Shown: piece after piece, positions 1 to 9,925 of the stretch
Layout of the letters: each line of letters starts with the position of its first letter
Numbering within the stretch: position 1 is the stretch's first letter
From: Schoenoplectus triqueter
Taxonomy: Eukaryota > Streptophyta > Magnoliopsida > Poales > Cyperaceae
Reading direction: 5' to 3'
NCBI GenBank assembly: GCA_964058805.1
Contig: CAXKVV010000918.1
Coordinates: forward strand, 1-19,976
DNA length: 19,976 nucleotides
Program-made: the position numbers and the translations under genes
Notes under the pieces: model-generated
Told to the model about the DNA's origin: nothing
Seen by the model: the letters and a program-made list of their open reading frames with translations, nothing else
Databases searched by the model: none

Positions 1-775
1 GCTGGAATTCGGAACCAGTAATGCAATAGCATTCGAAAATACCTCAATTGATCAAGCTATATGCTTTGATCAAAGCACATTGCATAGGCGACGAGTTCTA
101 CATCAATAAGATCAACTAAATTGAAGCAATTGATTAGAAACACTGAGTATAATATCGAATTGCCAATCGATACCGTTCTCAGCCACTGTTTCATCGCAAT
201 CCAAATAAAAGAAGGGGTTGTTGTAGTGATTAAATTACTAGTTCTGTTAATTGAGACTTAGAATTGCGTAAATGAATTGGGAATTGCAAGAAATCGCAAA
301 TGAATCAACCTGATTTGATCAAGAAAATCGATCGGTACCAAAAGCGGTACAGTTCAGTCAATTGTGCACGGTGGTGCCGGCGATCCACCGCGCCGATGTA
401 CAATCAAAAGGTGCAGTCAGGTTCTGCAAGCTAGGGCGACACTGATTGTAGTGTCCGATCACCGATCAGATCGTCGGAGCACCGAAATCAACCTCCTGGC
501 ACATATCTTGAAGCATGGTAGAGGAGAGAGAAAGAAAGAATTTCTTGCACTAATCTTGAAAGGTCGCACAAATCCTGAAACAGATCCAAAGGATATGGGC
601 TATTGAATGTTTAGAAGATTAAAGCAAGATTCAATCTGGGCCTTTAACCCATTCAGTGCAAATCTCAATTGAATCTGACGGCTCAAATAAGAATAAAGTC
701 AAATAAAGATATATGCTAATCTCAGCGCAGATCCAAAGGCCCAGATTAAGTCCATTAATTAATTAATAACAGAAT
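1..775. repeat. Outer left arm of foldback copy 1
   Basis: This moderately AT-rich stretch carries no gene I can support. It is inverted-repeat partner to about 5400-6200, and related segments lie in copy 2 at about 9110-9840 and 13880-14480. It contains CGGTACC/GGTACC words and the phrase HGGAGDPP in one forward frame (about 367-390), which also occurs in the reverse frame of the other arm. Confidence 0.6.
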
Positions 776-779
776 ATTA

Positions 780-1925
780 ATAGTATAAAGTAAATAAATC
801 ATTTAAAAATGTTCCTAAACTCCAAATTAACTCAAATTTGTTTCTAAAATTTCTTTATTTTTCATAGTATTTTTCTATATAATAATATTTCAGTTTTAAA
901 AATATAATCATGTTGAAACAATTTAAAAGCAAAAGATATTACATATATTGATATATTTGACTTAACTTTGACTTGTCATTTTAAATACTATAAAAATTCC
1001 AAAAATTCAAATAAAATCATAAATAATAATTAGATATATTTTAATGATTTTTCTGGTGATTTTTCATAAAATAATAATGACAATGATAATGTGCAATAAT
1101 AAATAATGAGATTAGCTCTATTCTTTAATAATAAAAAAAAAGAAGAGAATAAATAATAATATCAAATAAACATTATGCTAATCTTTCTGTAAAAATAAAA
1201 AAATAAATATATAAATAAATAATCATAATGATAAATAATAAATACATTTTATTCTAGAATAAAGAATGTAATAATAAAATTACATAATAAAATAGATAAA
1301 TAAAATTGTAATAAAGAATATAATGAATTTCATTCTTTGTAGCTATTATGAGAATTTTAAAATTCAAGTAATAATAATAATGATAATAAAACAAAATCTT
1401 ATATTTTTCTACAGATAATAATAAAAATAATAAAAATATAATAAAACTATCATAAATAGAATAGAATAATAATAATGATTTCTTTAGCTATTATAAATCC
1501 TAAAAATCAAAATAAAAAAATAATATAGCTAATTCATCTTTTTGTTTTGTAAATAATTTCTACAAAATGAATAATGTTTCAACATAATAAAAATAATAAT
1601 AATAAAATACTATTACTTTGGCTATTATAAAAATTCTAAAAATACAAATAAAAATCATAGCCAATTAATTTTCTATTATTTTTGTAAGTGATTTTCTACA
1701 AAATAAATAGAGTTTAGAAATAATAAAAATAAAATTGTACTACTTTAGCTATTATAAAATCCCAAAAATATCAATAAAATTATAGTCAATAGCCAACCCA
1801 TTTCCTATTATTTTTTGTAAATAATTTTCTATAGGAATAAATAGAGTTTAAAAATAAAAAAAATAAAATAAATTCACCTTTAAAATAGAGATAATAATGA
1901 AAGATATTATGTAATAGTCTTTTTA
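780..1925. repeat. AT-rich block with ~130-bp tandem repeats
   Basis: This is an extremely AT-rich stretch, dominated by AATAAT and AAAATAA words. Units beginning with GCTATTATRARAATYC recur at about 1343, 1488, 1622 and 1749, a period of roughly 127-145 bp. Each contains TTTGTAAGTGATTTTCTA-like and AATAGAGTTTA-like segments. The outer part (about 810-1130) matches 13560-13870 in reverse complement closely and 5230-5400 more weakly, so the block belongs to the element family. No coding potential is apparent. Confidence 0.6.
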
Positions 1926-1943
1926 CATTTTAGAGGTGAACAA

Positions 1944-2440
1944 ATATGCTCATACAAGGGGTGTAGAGTAACACAGTGATTTTGCACACATAAGACAACA
2001 TTTAGAACGATTAGTCGGGACAAGAACATCTTGACGAAGAATAACCAAGGCTGTGACATCAACATGAGGAGATATGTCGAGACAAGAACATCTTGACGCT
2101 CGTTGAAGAATAACTAAAGCTACGACATCAACATGAAGAAATATGTCGACTTTGATGAAGAAGAACATTACGATGTCTGAGAGAAGTGACATCTTAATGA
2201 CTCGACGTCATTCATGACTAAACATGCTCACACAAAGGGGTGTAGAGCAATACAGTGATTTTGCACAAGTAATGCAACATTTAGAATGATTAGTTGGGAC
2301 AAGAACATCTTGACGCTCGTTGAAGAATAATCAAGGCTGTGACATCAACATGAAGAGATATGTCGACTCCAAGAGATAAGAACGTTACGATGTCCGAGAG
2401 AAGTGATATCTTAATGACTCGGTGTCATGAACAAGTAATT
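1944..2440. repeat. Tandem repeat of ~278 bp
   Basis: Two units start with ATGCTCAYACAARGGGTGTA at about 1946 and 2224. Each contains GACAAGAACATCTTGACG (a CAAGA/TCTTG palindrome with an ACA centre), GACATCAACATGAAGA and a GATGTCNGAGAGAAGTGA segment. The second unit ends at a TTCATG palindrome near 2425-2445. The same units occur reverse-complemented at about 11990-12600. Confidence 0.6.
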
Positions 2441-2514
2441 CATGACCATTTGAGCTAGTAAGGCTGAACTCATCCGTCGATAAGTTTGTCTTCTGGTTCA
2501 TCTCCCGAGATTGT

Positions 2515-3150
2515 GAGATTGAATCGTTCTGTAGTAGATTCATCCACAAAACAGTGAACGAGAACCGTTCTGTAGTAGGTTCCTTCACTAACACATGCCT
2601 CAATGTTAAGCTGGCTTAGTGCTTCAGATTTGACTTTGTGTGCAGTTGTGTTCCTAGGTTTATGAATTGGCTTAGTGCTTCGAATTCATAATCTAGAAGA
2701 TCAGTGAGAAGAAACACGTGGGCCAAATCCACCCTTCTCCTGATTCACCAACCTCAAGATCAACCGGCTCAGTGCTTCGAGTTGTATTTTATGTGATTGG
2801 TTGTTGACTAGTTAAGATTGAACCGTTCTGTAGTAGGTTTATCTTCTAGATCAACTGAGGTTGAGTCGTTCTGTAGTAGACTCACCCCAAGCCTCTCTGA
2901 AGAGATTAATCTGATATGTAGTAAGGTTATCTCTCGAGGCGATAAAGACTGAACCGATATGTAGTAGGTTCGTCTTCCATAGGATCAACTGTGAACCGTT
3001 CTGAAGTAGGTTCATTTTCTAGATGAACTGAGGTCGAGTCGTTCTGTAGTAGACTCACCTCAAGCCCCTCTGAAGAGATTAATCTGATCTGTAGTAAGGT
3101 TATCTCTCGAAGCGGTAAAGACTGAACCGATCTGTAGTAGGTTCGTCTTC
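2515..3150. repeat. Array of short hairpins, left arm of copy 1
   Basis: About ten 21-bp units share the centre GTTCTGTAGTA or GATNTGTAGTA, flanked by complementary 5-mers. Examples are GAATC/GATTC at 2521-2541, GAACC/GGTTC at 2562-2582, GAGTC/GACTC at 2863-2883 and 3036-3056, AATCT/AGGTT at 2908-2928 and 3081-3101, and GAACC/GGTTC at 2951-2971, 2993-3013 and 3124-3144. Beyond a single unpaired base the pairing often continues for about 5 bp, as in GAGGT/ACCTC at 3030-3061. Second-type hairpins with the centre GCTTAGTGCTT or GCTCAGTGCTT lie at 2662-2689 and 2761-2784. The array is mirrored at 3740-4620. Confidence 0.7.
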
Positions 3151-3197
3151 CACGGAATCGACCTTTTTGTGAATTCAGACGACCACTTGACCATCAT

Positions 3198-3463
3198 TTA
3201 ACTATACTATTTGCTTCTCTCTTTTAAAGATCCAGAGGTGCCTCGAGGTTAGTAGCCCAAGGTAATTAACGGTGGGGGCTTGCGCCCACCGGAATCTATA
3301 AGAACTCACAATCACTAAAAACCCCCTAAATGTGCATCCAAATCTTTCTAAACGGCAGAATCTGCCGGCACTTAACAGATGCACGCTTAGGAGGGATCTC
3401 TGTGTCCTTCTTCCGCATCCCATCGCCCAGCGGCAGTGCGGAGCGCGCGAAAAAGGGTCGCAC
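3198..3463 (-). repeat. Conserved core of foldback element, copy 1
   Basis: This GC-richer block of about 266 bp is homologous to 11054-11324 in the opposite orientation, and homology continues into the flanking repeats on the TTAACTATAC side. It includes an imperfect hairpin with GGTGGG/CCCACC arms at 3270-3289, AAAAACCCCC near 3320, and GCGCGCGAAAAAGGGTCGCAC at its end. The reverse complement of that end contains TTTCGCGCG, which fits the E2F consensus TTTSGCGC. Three overlapping ORFs of 65-99 codons cross it, but none is preserved as a convincing protein. Strand is given relative to copy 2. Confidence 0.65.
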
Positions 3464-3740
3464 AAAATGCAAACCATAAACCCTAAACCAATGCAAACCA
3501 TAAACCCTAAACAAACAAATCATAAACCCTAATCAATTTTAATAATTTTAATCAATACAAACCATAAATCATAAACCTTAACCCTAACCCGAAACCTTAT
3601 TCAATTTGAACAATTTACCAATGTAAACCATAAACCCTAACCCTAATGAAATTAGAACAATTAGCATACATAATCCCTAAACCCTAATCAATTTTAATAA
3701 TTTAGTAATATAAATTAAACCCTAACCCTAACCCTAAATG
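3464..3740 (+). repeat. Interstitial telomere-like CCCTAAA tract
   Basis: Degenerate CCCTAA/AAACCCTA words recur through the stretch, with AAACCATAAACCCTAAAC-type phrases and the run CCCTAACCCTAACCCTAAA at its right end (about 3720-3738). They are interspersed with AATTTTAATAATTTA filler. CCCTAAA is the C-rich strand of the canonical plant telomere repeat. The copies are too degenerate to be a functional telomere. The tract is absent beside the copy 2 core. Confidence 0.75.
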
Positions 3741-4620
3741 TAGATGAACTTACTACAGATCAGTTCACAAATACAGATACAATGTAGATTGAATCTACTA
3801 ACAGATCGATTCAACATACATGGAGTGTAGACAGACGAACTTACTACATATCAATTCGCTAATTAATGACAGATACAGATGAACTTGCTAACATATCAGT
3901 TCATTCTGTGGCAAGGAAAGATGAATTTACTACAGATTGGTTCAATCTTTATAGCTCTGAGAGACGACCTTACAAACAGATCAGATCAATCTCTACGGAG
4001 GGAGAGAAGATGAGTCTACTAACAGATCAATTCAACCTTAACTAGTCAATGACTAATCACACAAAATATAACTCGAAGCACTAAGCCGGTTGATCTTGAT
4101 ATTGGTGAATCAGAAGATGGGTGGATATAACCCACTTGTTCATCTTGTTGATCTTCTAGATCATGAATTACAGGCACTGAGCGGATTCATAAACCTATGA
4201 ACATTCTTGCACACAAAGTCAAACATGAAGCGCTAAGTTAGTTCAACTTTGAGGCATGTGTGTTAGTGAATGAACCTACAAACATACCGGTTCAGTTTCA
4301 CTATTTAGAAGACGAACCTACTACAGATCGGTTCAATCTTATGGCTTGAGAGATGAACTTACAAACAGATCAGTTCGATCTCATAGACTAGAAGACAAAC
4401 TTACAAACAGATCAGTTTAGTCTTATTAACGTGTCAAGTCATGAATAGTTTTTGAAGACATAGGGTCAGTAGATAGTGAACAGAGTCCATACAGTTGTCT
4501 TGTTTGACCTCCTAAATCATGAATTCTGAATACTTGGCCGATTCATGGATTCAAGATTACCTCATACACAAAATTAGACTCGGAGCTTCTGGCTGGTCTA
4601 ATATTGAGACAGATTTATTA
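3741..4620. repeat. Array of short hairpins, right arm of copy 1
   Basis: About eleven 21-22-bp units have the centre TACTACAGATC, TACTAACAGATC or TACAAACAGATC. Perfect inner stems include GAACT/AGTTC at 3746-3766, 3881-3902 and 4355-4376; GAATC/GATTC at 3791-3812; GAACC/GGTTC at 4272-4293 and 4314-4334; and AAACT/AGTTT at 4397-4418. Outer stems follow after a one-base bulge: GAGAT/ATCTC at 4350-4382 and AAGAC/GTCTT at 4392-4424. Units at 3837, 3966 and 4012 carry mismatches. Second-type hairpins lie at about 4070-4091, 4163-4190, 4519-4546 and 4574-4601 (TTAGAC/GTCTAA). Confidence 0.7.
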
Positions 4621-4754
4621 GAGAGTAAGTTTCTAGACTGTTCAGCTCAACTCTTCTAATCTAGTCAGATTATGAGCTTACGAGCAAATCAATCCCACAT
4701 TTGTGCACCACAAGCCTTGGGAGGTAGCTAGTGCATTGTTAATTGATGGATCAT

Positions 4755-4990
4755 CAATCTTAGCATCATGATGTTACTTCTTCTAGCATCATGATGTTAC
4801 TTCTTCAAACATCATAATGTTCTTCTTTGAAGTCATCACACTCACTATGTTGATATTATAGTCTTAGTTGTTTTCTTAGCAAGCATCAGGATGTTCTTAT
4901 CCTAATTGTTATTAACTGACCGTTCTGAATATTGCATCACTTATGAAAAATCACTGTGTTTCTCTACACCCCTTGTGTGAGATTATTTAA
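4755..4990. repeat. Short tandem repeats of ~23 bp, right arm of copy 1
   Basis: AGCATCATGATGTTACTTCT occurs at 4762 and 4785 (period 23), with a third diverged copy ending near 4830. The stretch ends with CTACACCCCTTGTGTGAG, the reverse complement of the repeat start seen at 1946 and 2224. It is therefore a degenerate counterpart of the 278-bp repeats in the left arm. Confidence 0.5.
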
Positions 4991-5400
4991 TCACCTCTAA
5001 AATGTAAAAGAATTATTGCATTATTATTGAATTTTATTAATAAAATAATACCCTTTATTATTATCTCAATTACAAAGGTGATTTTTATTTTTATTTTTAA
5101 CTCCCTTTATTTTTATAGAAAATTACTTACAAAAATAATAGAAAATAGATTTGCTATTATTCAGAATTTTATTTGGATTTTTAGAATTTTTACAATAGCC
5201 AAAATAGCAAGTCAAAGCTTAGTCAAACAGAAAAAAGCAAACAATGTTATTTTGCTTTTAAATTATTTCAGTGTAGTAATATTCTTAAAATTTAAATGTT
5301 TTTGCATAGAAAAATACTATGAAAAACAAAAAAATGTAAAAATAAATTTAAGTCAATTTGGAGTTTGGAAAGGCCTCCAAATGATTTATTAACTCTTTAT
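4990..5400. repeat. Short AT-rich block, right arm of copy 1
   Basis: This is the counterpart of 780-1925, with about 0.7 kb missing. It shares AGCAAGTCAAAG and TCAATTTGGAGTT phrases with 13660-13840. A 121-codon ORF crosses it, but its composition (Ile, Phe, Lys and Asn) simply reflects AT-rich DNA. I do not regard it as a gene. Confidence 0.5.
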
Positions 5401-6195
5401 TTTTAATTTTCTGTTATTTATTGACCGTTGGGCTTAATTGAGTTGGGCCGGGATTAATTTTCCATTTTTTTATTGGGCCAGCTCTGAACTGGGCTGAGAT
5501 TAATGCATTGATTAACATGAGTTGTTGGATCTGTGTCAAGATTAGCACAGATCTTTTATTTAACTCTTTATTTTACTTGGGCCGCCAGATGTTGTTAAGA
5601 TTTGTGTTAGATGGATTAAAGGCCCAGATTGAATTCTGTTTTAATTTTCTAAATATCTAACAGCCCAAACCATTTGTATCTATCTCAGGATTCGTGTAGT
5701 TCTTCAAGATTTGCGCTGGAGATCATCCCTCCTATCTCTCTTCTCTTATGCTTCAAGATGTGTGCTGGGAGGCTAATCATGGTGCTCTGGTGATCTGATC
5801 GAAGATCGACCACCATGATTGGTATCGCCTTGATGTGAGGGGTTTGCCTATGCCCTCCGATTGAACATCGACACGGTGGATCGCCGGCGCCACCGTGTCT
5901 AATTGACTGAACTGTACCACTTCGGTATCGATCGTCTCTCTCAGTCAAATTGAATTGATTCAATCGCGATTTCTTGTAATTCTTGATTCACTTACACGAT
6001 TCTAGGTCTCAGTTGACAAAATTAGTGATTCAATCGTTATAATTATCCTTATTCTTGCTTGAATTACAACGAGACAACGACTGAAATTGGTACCGATTAT
6101 CAGTTTGGTACTACACTCAGTATTTGCAATCAATTTCTAAGATTTACTTGATCTTGTTGATACAAAACTCATCGCCTATGCAATGTGCTTCAATT
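5400..6195. repeat. Outer right arm of foldback copy 1
   Basis: Inverted partner of about 1-775. It includes GGGCTTAATTGAGTTGGGCC, a segment around CACGGTGGATCGCCGGCG (5872-5889), and GGTATCGATCG. Similarity to the arms of copy 2 (13880-14480 and 9110-9840) shows both elements belong to one family. It stops near 6195, where sequence matching the far end of copy 2 begins. No gene is supported. Confidence 0.55.
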
Positions 6196-6504
6196 TTATC
6201 CAAAAGGAAACATGATTTTCTTGACAAATGAAATTTTGATGCAAGGAGGTAGGGGTAAAAATAGAATTAAACGAAATACAGGAGTGATCACCATGAATTT
6301 AGGGATTTTTAGTGAAAATTTCAGATTTTTTGGACAAGTGGAGCTATTGAAATAAATTCAGGGAAGATAAAGCAGATTAAATAGGCAGATCAAAGGCTCA
6401 GATTTGATCAAGGCAACTATAGGTACAACTTGGGGACAACAACAGCTCTGGGTACAAACTGGGTGTAAGAAACACAGAGAATACAAAAACAGATGAAGAG
6501 AGAA

Positions 6505-6985
6505 GGTGTGTCACGTGGCAACACCGGATTGGACCAGGTCAGCAAGCAGATGCCACGTGTCACCACCCTATTAGTCCATGTCAGCACAAATGGACCCCAC
6601 CTTGGCGCAGGACACCTGACAAGTGGGCCCCACCCTGGCGCAGGACACCTGACAAGTGGGCCCCATAAATGCCACGTGGCACTCACCCACTGGTTCGTAT
6701 CAGCAGCCACTTCACTAAGTGCATGCCACATGGTAGCACCTCAGGCCACCATGTCGTCAGATGCATGCTACGTGGCAGCATACCATGAAGCCACCTCACT
6801 ATTTGAGATACAATAATTAGACATGTTGCAGCATGTCATGAAGCCACCTCAACAGCTGAGTGCCATGTGGCGCTTCCTTATTGGTCTACCTCACCATTAT
6901 AGGTCCCATCATACCACAAGAAGACTGACAAGTGGGCCCCACTTGGTGCCACATGGCAGGCACAGACTGGTGCCATATCATCACA
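6505..6985. promoter_or_regulatory. Cluster of CCACGTGG-type and GTGGGCCCCAC motifs
   Basis: G-box-like palindromes occur as TCACGTGGCA (6513), GCCACGTGTC (6552), GCCACGTGGC (6670), GCCACATGG (6724), CTACGTGGC (6768), GCCATGTGGC (6861) and GCCACATGGC (6948). GTGGGCCCCA follows CTGACAA at 6616, 6649 and 6925. CACGTG is the core of bZIP/bHLH sites, and GGNCCCAC is a TCP-type consensus. Whether this is a true regulatory region or simply a repeat rich in palindromes is undecided. ORFs on both strands here encode only the repeat. Confidence 0.45.
6583..6665 (+). repeat. 33-bp tandem repeat
   Basis: GGACACCTGACAAGTGGGC is repeated with a period of exactly 33 bp (CTGAC at 6616 and 6649), and a diverged partial copy precedes it. 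The unit is a multiple of three, which explains why open frames run through it on both strands. Confidence 0.8.
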
Positions 6986-6989
6986 CAGT

Positions 6990-8180
6990 GAACACAAGGG
7001 ATATATGTGGCCTTATCTGATTAGTACAAGTCAGCACAGGGTGGTACACATGGCATCATTGGTCAGAGCCACATCACTCATCATTAACAGGTCATTAGTA
7101 TTAAGGGGTTGTTTATTAAGCAATCAACCAATCAGACAGAGCCACCTCAGCACATCAACCCTAATCAGAAGCTAATTAAACTCATAACTTTAAACCCTTG
7201 AGCCTTACAGGTGGGGCCTGACAATCAGAAATGCAAGCAGAGTCGCATAACTAGGCCATGAACCAAGTCCATTCAGTTTGTTCATTCAAATCAACATAAC
7301 CTATTCAAAATTGAGAATAAATAAGGGATGAACTTGGTGTATGCTTCCCCAATCGCTGGTCTACTCTTCCCTAGCGCTTTGGTGCACGTGTGCCTAGCTC
7401 ATCCAGCCTAGTCGAAGACTCTCCCCGCTCTCTCTTCTTCTTCTCCTCGCGCGCGATCACTGGCTTCTTCTCATGGCGTCTCAATATTGCAAGAGGCTTC
7501 GAGACAAGTAGCAAGCATCAATACTTCAATCAGAGAAGTGAGATCAAAAGGATAACAGTGAAGGAAGAATTGAACAACAAGATTACCAAGATTTGAGTTG
7601 AAGCAGCAATGATGTACTTCTAAAGAGATACAATTGAGTGCTTCAAATACCAAATTGAGCACAGAGGGAGTTTGCTTGTGCTTAGGCGACGCCAATTGAC
7701 GAGTAATTGCAAGGCAATTGAGCAGAAAGGGGGTTCAAAGATCGAAAATTGCTGAAGACAGTAGCAAAGAGGCAAGCTTAATAGGCACTTCAAAGGTTGA
7801 ATTGCGTGATTAAGAAGTTTATCTAGGCTGAGGCGATGCTAGCTAACATGAATTCACAAGGCAATTGGGTGCAAAGATGCGGACTTGATCAAAGGTCGAA
7901 AATGGAATATAAGCAATCTCAATGAAATTGAAGTTAACAATTGAATGAAATGCTGTTTAAACTAGCCGTGAGGGGTATAAATAGAGGCTAGCAATATTGG
8001 GCCCACTTGTCAGTTAAAATACTCAAACAAGTGAGAGAATTAGCGTCAAATAATTTGCGGCACGGTAAAAACCATAATAGAAAACGGTTAAAGAAGAAAC
8101 ACAGAACAATCACAACCGTTCAAGCAACTAGAATGAAGAGTCAAGATCTATACAAGGAGGCAATCCGACCCAGAGATAGC
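6990..8180. other. Outer left arm of copy 2, no gene seen
   Basis: I see no supportable gene. The stretch includes a pyrimidine-rich run near 7418-7455, a CTAGCC/GGCTAG inverted pair around a TATAAATA at 7976-7983, and CCCACTTGTCAG at 8002-8013. Local similarities to the reverse complement of 15900-16090 (GTGGGGCCTG at 7211; AAAATGGAATATAA at 7899) support its place in the inverted arm. Short ORFs here are not convincing. Confidence 0.4.
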
Positions 8181-8183
8181 CAA

Positions 8184-8227
8184 CCAATCACAATCAACCG
8201 AATTAGCCGATTGAGGTCTATATAAGC
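8184..8227 (+). promoter_or_regulatory. Inward-facing TATA promoter, left arm of copy 2
   Basis: CCAAT at 8184-8188 is followed by TCTATATAAGC at 8217-8227. Downstream is a GA-rich leader-like stretch (8245-8370), then CAAAG/GTAATT, a good 5' splice site with its GT at 8412-8413. The mirror position in the right arm has the same arrangement, which argues the similarity is inherited rather than chance. No downstream coding exon was recognised. Confidence 0.45.
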
Positions 8228-8624
8228 TGAGAACCAGTGCCAATAAAAAAGAGGGAGGAAGAAAGGAGAAGAGGTTGAACTGTCACAAGATTGAATTGAG
8301 CAATTAAAAGCGCACACACACACCCTCACACTCTAGTAACTGTGAAGAGAAAAGAGAGAGAGAGAAATCAGTGAGAAGTTACTCAATTTACTTTTTTGTC
8401 AAGAATCAAAGGTAATTGGCCATGATTCATCAGTTTAATCAGTATTTTCTCTTGCATTCTTTCTCTGGAACTGAGCTTAAAGCATTCAATTCGTGTTTGT
8501 TAGATAGTCAATTGAACTTTTTTTTCTTGTTCTTGTTTTCTCTCTTTGCAAATCTTGCTTCTTTCTTCCATTTCCTTACTATTTCTCTCTTGAAGAACAT
8601 CAATTAACCTCAATTGGCTCTATT

Positions 8625-9325
8625 CAGTGAGCCACTGGCTCAATCACAAGGTGATTAGTGAGCCTTTAGGCCTGAATCAGTTATAAAGATCAAGAATTTG
8701 TAATTTAGTTGTTGCTATGTCAACTTTCACTAAGAACTTTCATTTTTAATCAATTCATTTGCTTTTGTTCGCATAAAACTGAGATATATGAGTTCATCAC
8801 CTTGTAATCTTCTTAATTAGATCATTGTAATTAATTAGAATTAGTTCTAGTTGTGTAATTTCATCACAACACACTGATTTTGGTAGAACCAGTGCGTCGC
8901 CAATTGTCTAAGTCCAAATTCATTGAAGTTATCATCTAACTCAGTGAGCCAATGGCCCTAGCTCTTGCTGGATGAGCCTTTAGGCCTGAGAGATGACAAT
9001 CAAGTGTGTTAAGTCTAATTAGCATCTTGAATTGAGAAGAAATCACAGTCGGTACCAATCGGTACCGAGTATTGGCAGTCAGCACCATGTTTTAGCATAA
9101 CTGTGAGAGAAGGAGAGTCTCTCTACTCATTTCATATCATACTAATGCACTAAGGCGATGCACATTGAGCTTATAATTGCTTAGAACACTAGCCAATTCC
9201 ATCGCATTGCATCTCAGCATCTCACACAGCACCAGTGTTATGACTTCGTGCTTTAATCATCACTCAACTCAGCGAGCCACTGGCCCTAGCTATGCCTAGG
9301 TGCGCCTTTAGGCCTAAGGAGTGTC
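8625..9325 (+). repeat. Three GAGCCACTGGC...AGGCCT boxes, ~315 bp apart
   Basis: Boxes at about 8625-8680, 8941-8992 and 9268-9320 each read CAGYGAGCCAMTGGC, a variable middle, then GCCTTTAGGCCT. Each contains small palindromes: TGAGCC/GGCTCA at 8628-8642 and GCCT/AGGC around TT. Inverted counterparts lie at 14601-14654 and 14908-14960. The roughly 315-bp spacing suggests a diverged tandem unit that also carries the words GGCGAYG and GGTACC. Confidence 0.65.
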
Positions 9326-9329
9326 AATT

Positions 9330-9925
9330 GGATGGGGAGAGTCAATGAAAGATAATGGATTGAGCTAATTAAGGCTGGTACCAACCGGTACCATGCACTA
9401 CCAAGTGATGAGATATTTCGGCACTACTAAGAACGAAGAAGAAGCTCCCTACTCACCTCATATCACACTTTCGCATCAAGACGATGCTCAACAAGCTCGC
9501 AACTATCAAGAACTTTGATCAATTTTGTTGAATTTGATAAGGATTGCATTTCAGTACCAATTCTGAGTAGTACACTGATTGACACCATCGTGTAGTGCCA
9601 ACCATCGTACAGATCTTTGATCAGGCACCACAGAAGAATTTGCCAAGGTAAAACGACGCTAGGGCACTAATCTGATCGAAGGAGAAGAGCTCCGATCATC
9701 GAAAACCACCACTCAACGCAAATCTTGACGTGGAGGCAAGACAGAAGAATAAGGATATCACTTAGCACGACAATTAAAGCATGCTCTAATCTTGAAGATT
9801 CATCAACAATTGAGATCTATCCAGAGTCTAAAAAATTAAAATGGAATTAATTAGGGCCTTTAATCTGTCTAATGCTCATCTTAATTAAATCCAGTGGTTT
9901 CTAAATTCTCTGTGAATAGAAATGA
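9330..9925. other. Left arm of copy 2, no gene seen
   Basis: No gene is supported. The stretch holds CCGGTACC words (near 9382), and 9580-9800 corresponds in reverse complement to about 14100-14400 and to the outer arms of copy 1. After 9830 it becomes AT-rich and leads into the CGTTATAACG repeats. Confidence 0.4.

Larger units (their letters stand above)
1..6200. mobile_element. Foldback-type long inverted-repeat element, copy 1
   Basis: Bases about 72-3197 and 3740-6200 are diverged inverted repeats of each other. For example, the segment at 79-165 (AGCACATTGCATAGGCGA...) reappears reverse-complemented at about 6105-6192, and 365-600 reappears at about 5690-5900. The order outward from the centre is core (3198-3463), hairpin arrays, tandem repeats, AT-rich block and outer arm. 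The AT block is about 1.1 kb on the left and only about 0.4 kb on the right. No transposase ORF is visible. Long inverted repeats with internal tandem repeats and a short loop are the hallmark of foldback elements, some of which derive from Mutator-like elements; family assignment is inference. The left end probably lies outside the window. I could not find target-site duplications. Confidence 0.65.

Noticed and set aside
3202..3532. Three ORFs of 65-99 codons across the copy 1 core
   Set aside because: They overlap on both strands, run into telomere-like repeats, and are not preserved in the homologous core of copy 2.
3464..3740. True chromosome end
   Set aside because: The CCCTAAA copies are degenerate, short and flanked by element sequence on both sides.
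2515..4620. CRISPR-like array
   Set aside because: Regular short repeats with variable flanks look superficially similar. But the constant part is the loop, the variable parts pair with each other, spacing is irregular and the host is a plant.
5027..5392. 121-codon forward ORF
   Set aside because: It lies wholly in the AT-rich arm block. Its Ile/Phe/Lys/Asn composition mirrors base composition, and the matching blocks in the other arms do not keep the frame.
6417..6816. Overlapping ORFs of 104-107 codons on both strands
   Set aside because: Both translate the 33-bp and G-box repeats. A repeat unit divisible by three leaves frames open without coding function.
8416..8607. 63-codon ORF downstream of the left-arm promoter
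   Set aside because: It is a Phe/Leu/Ser-rich reading of a T-rich stretch just after a likely splice donor, so it is probably intron sequence. No counterpart exists in the right arm.
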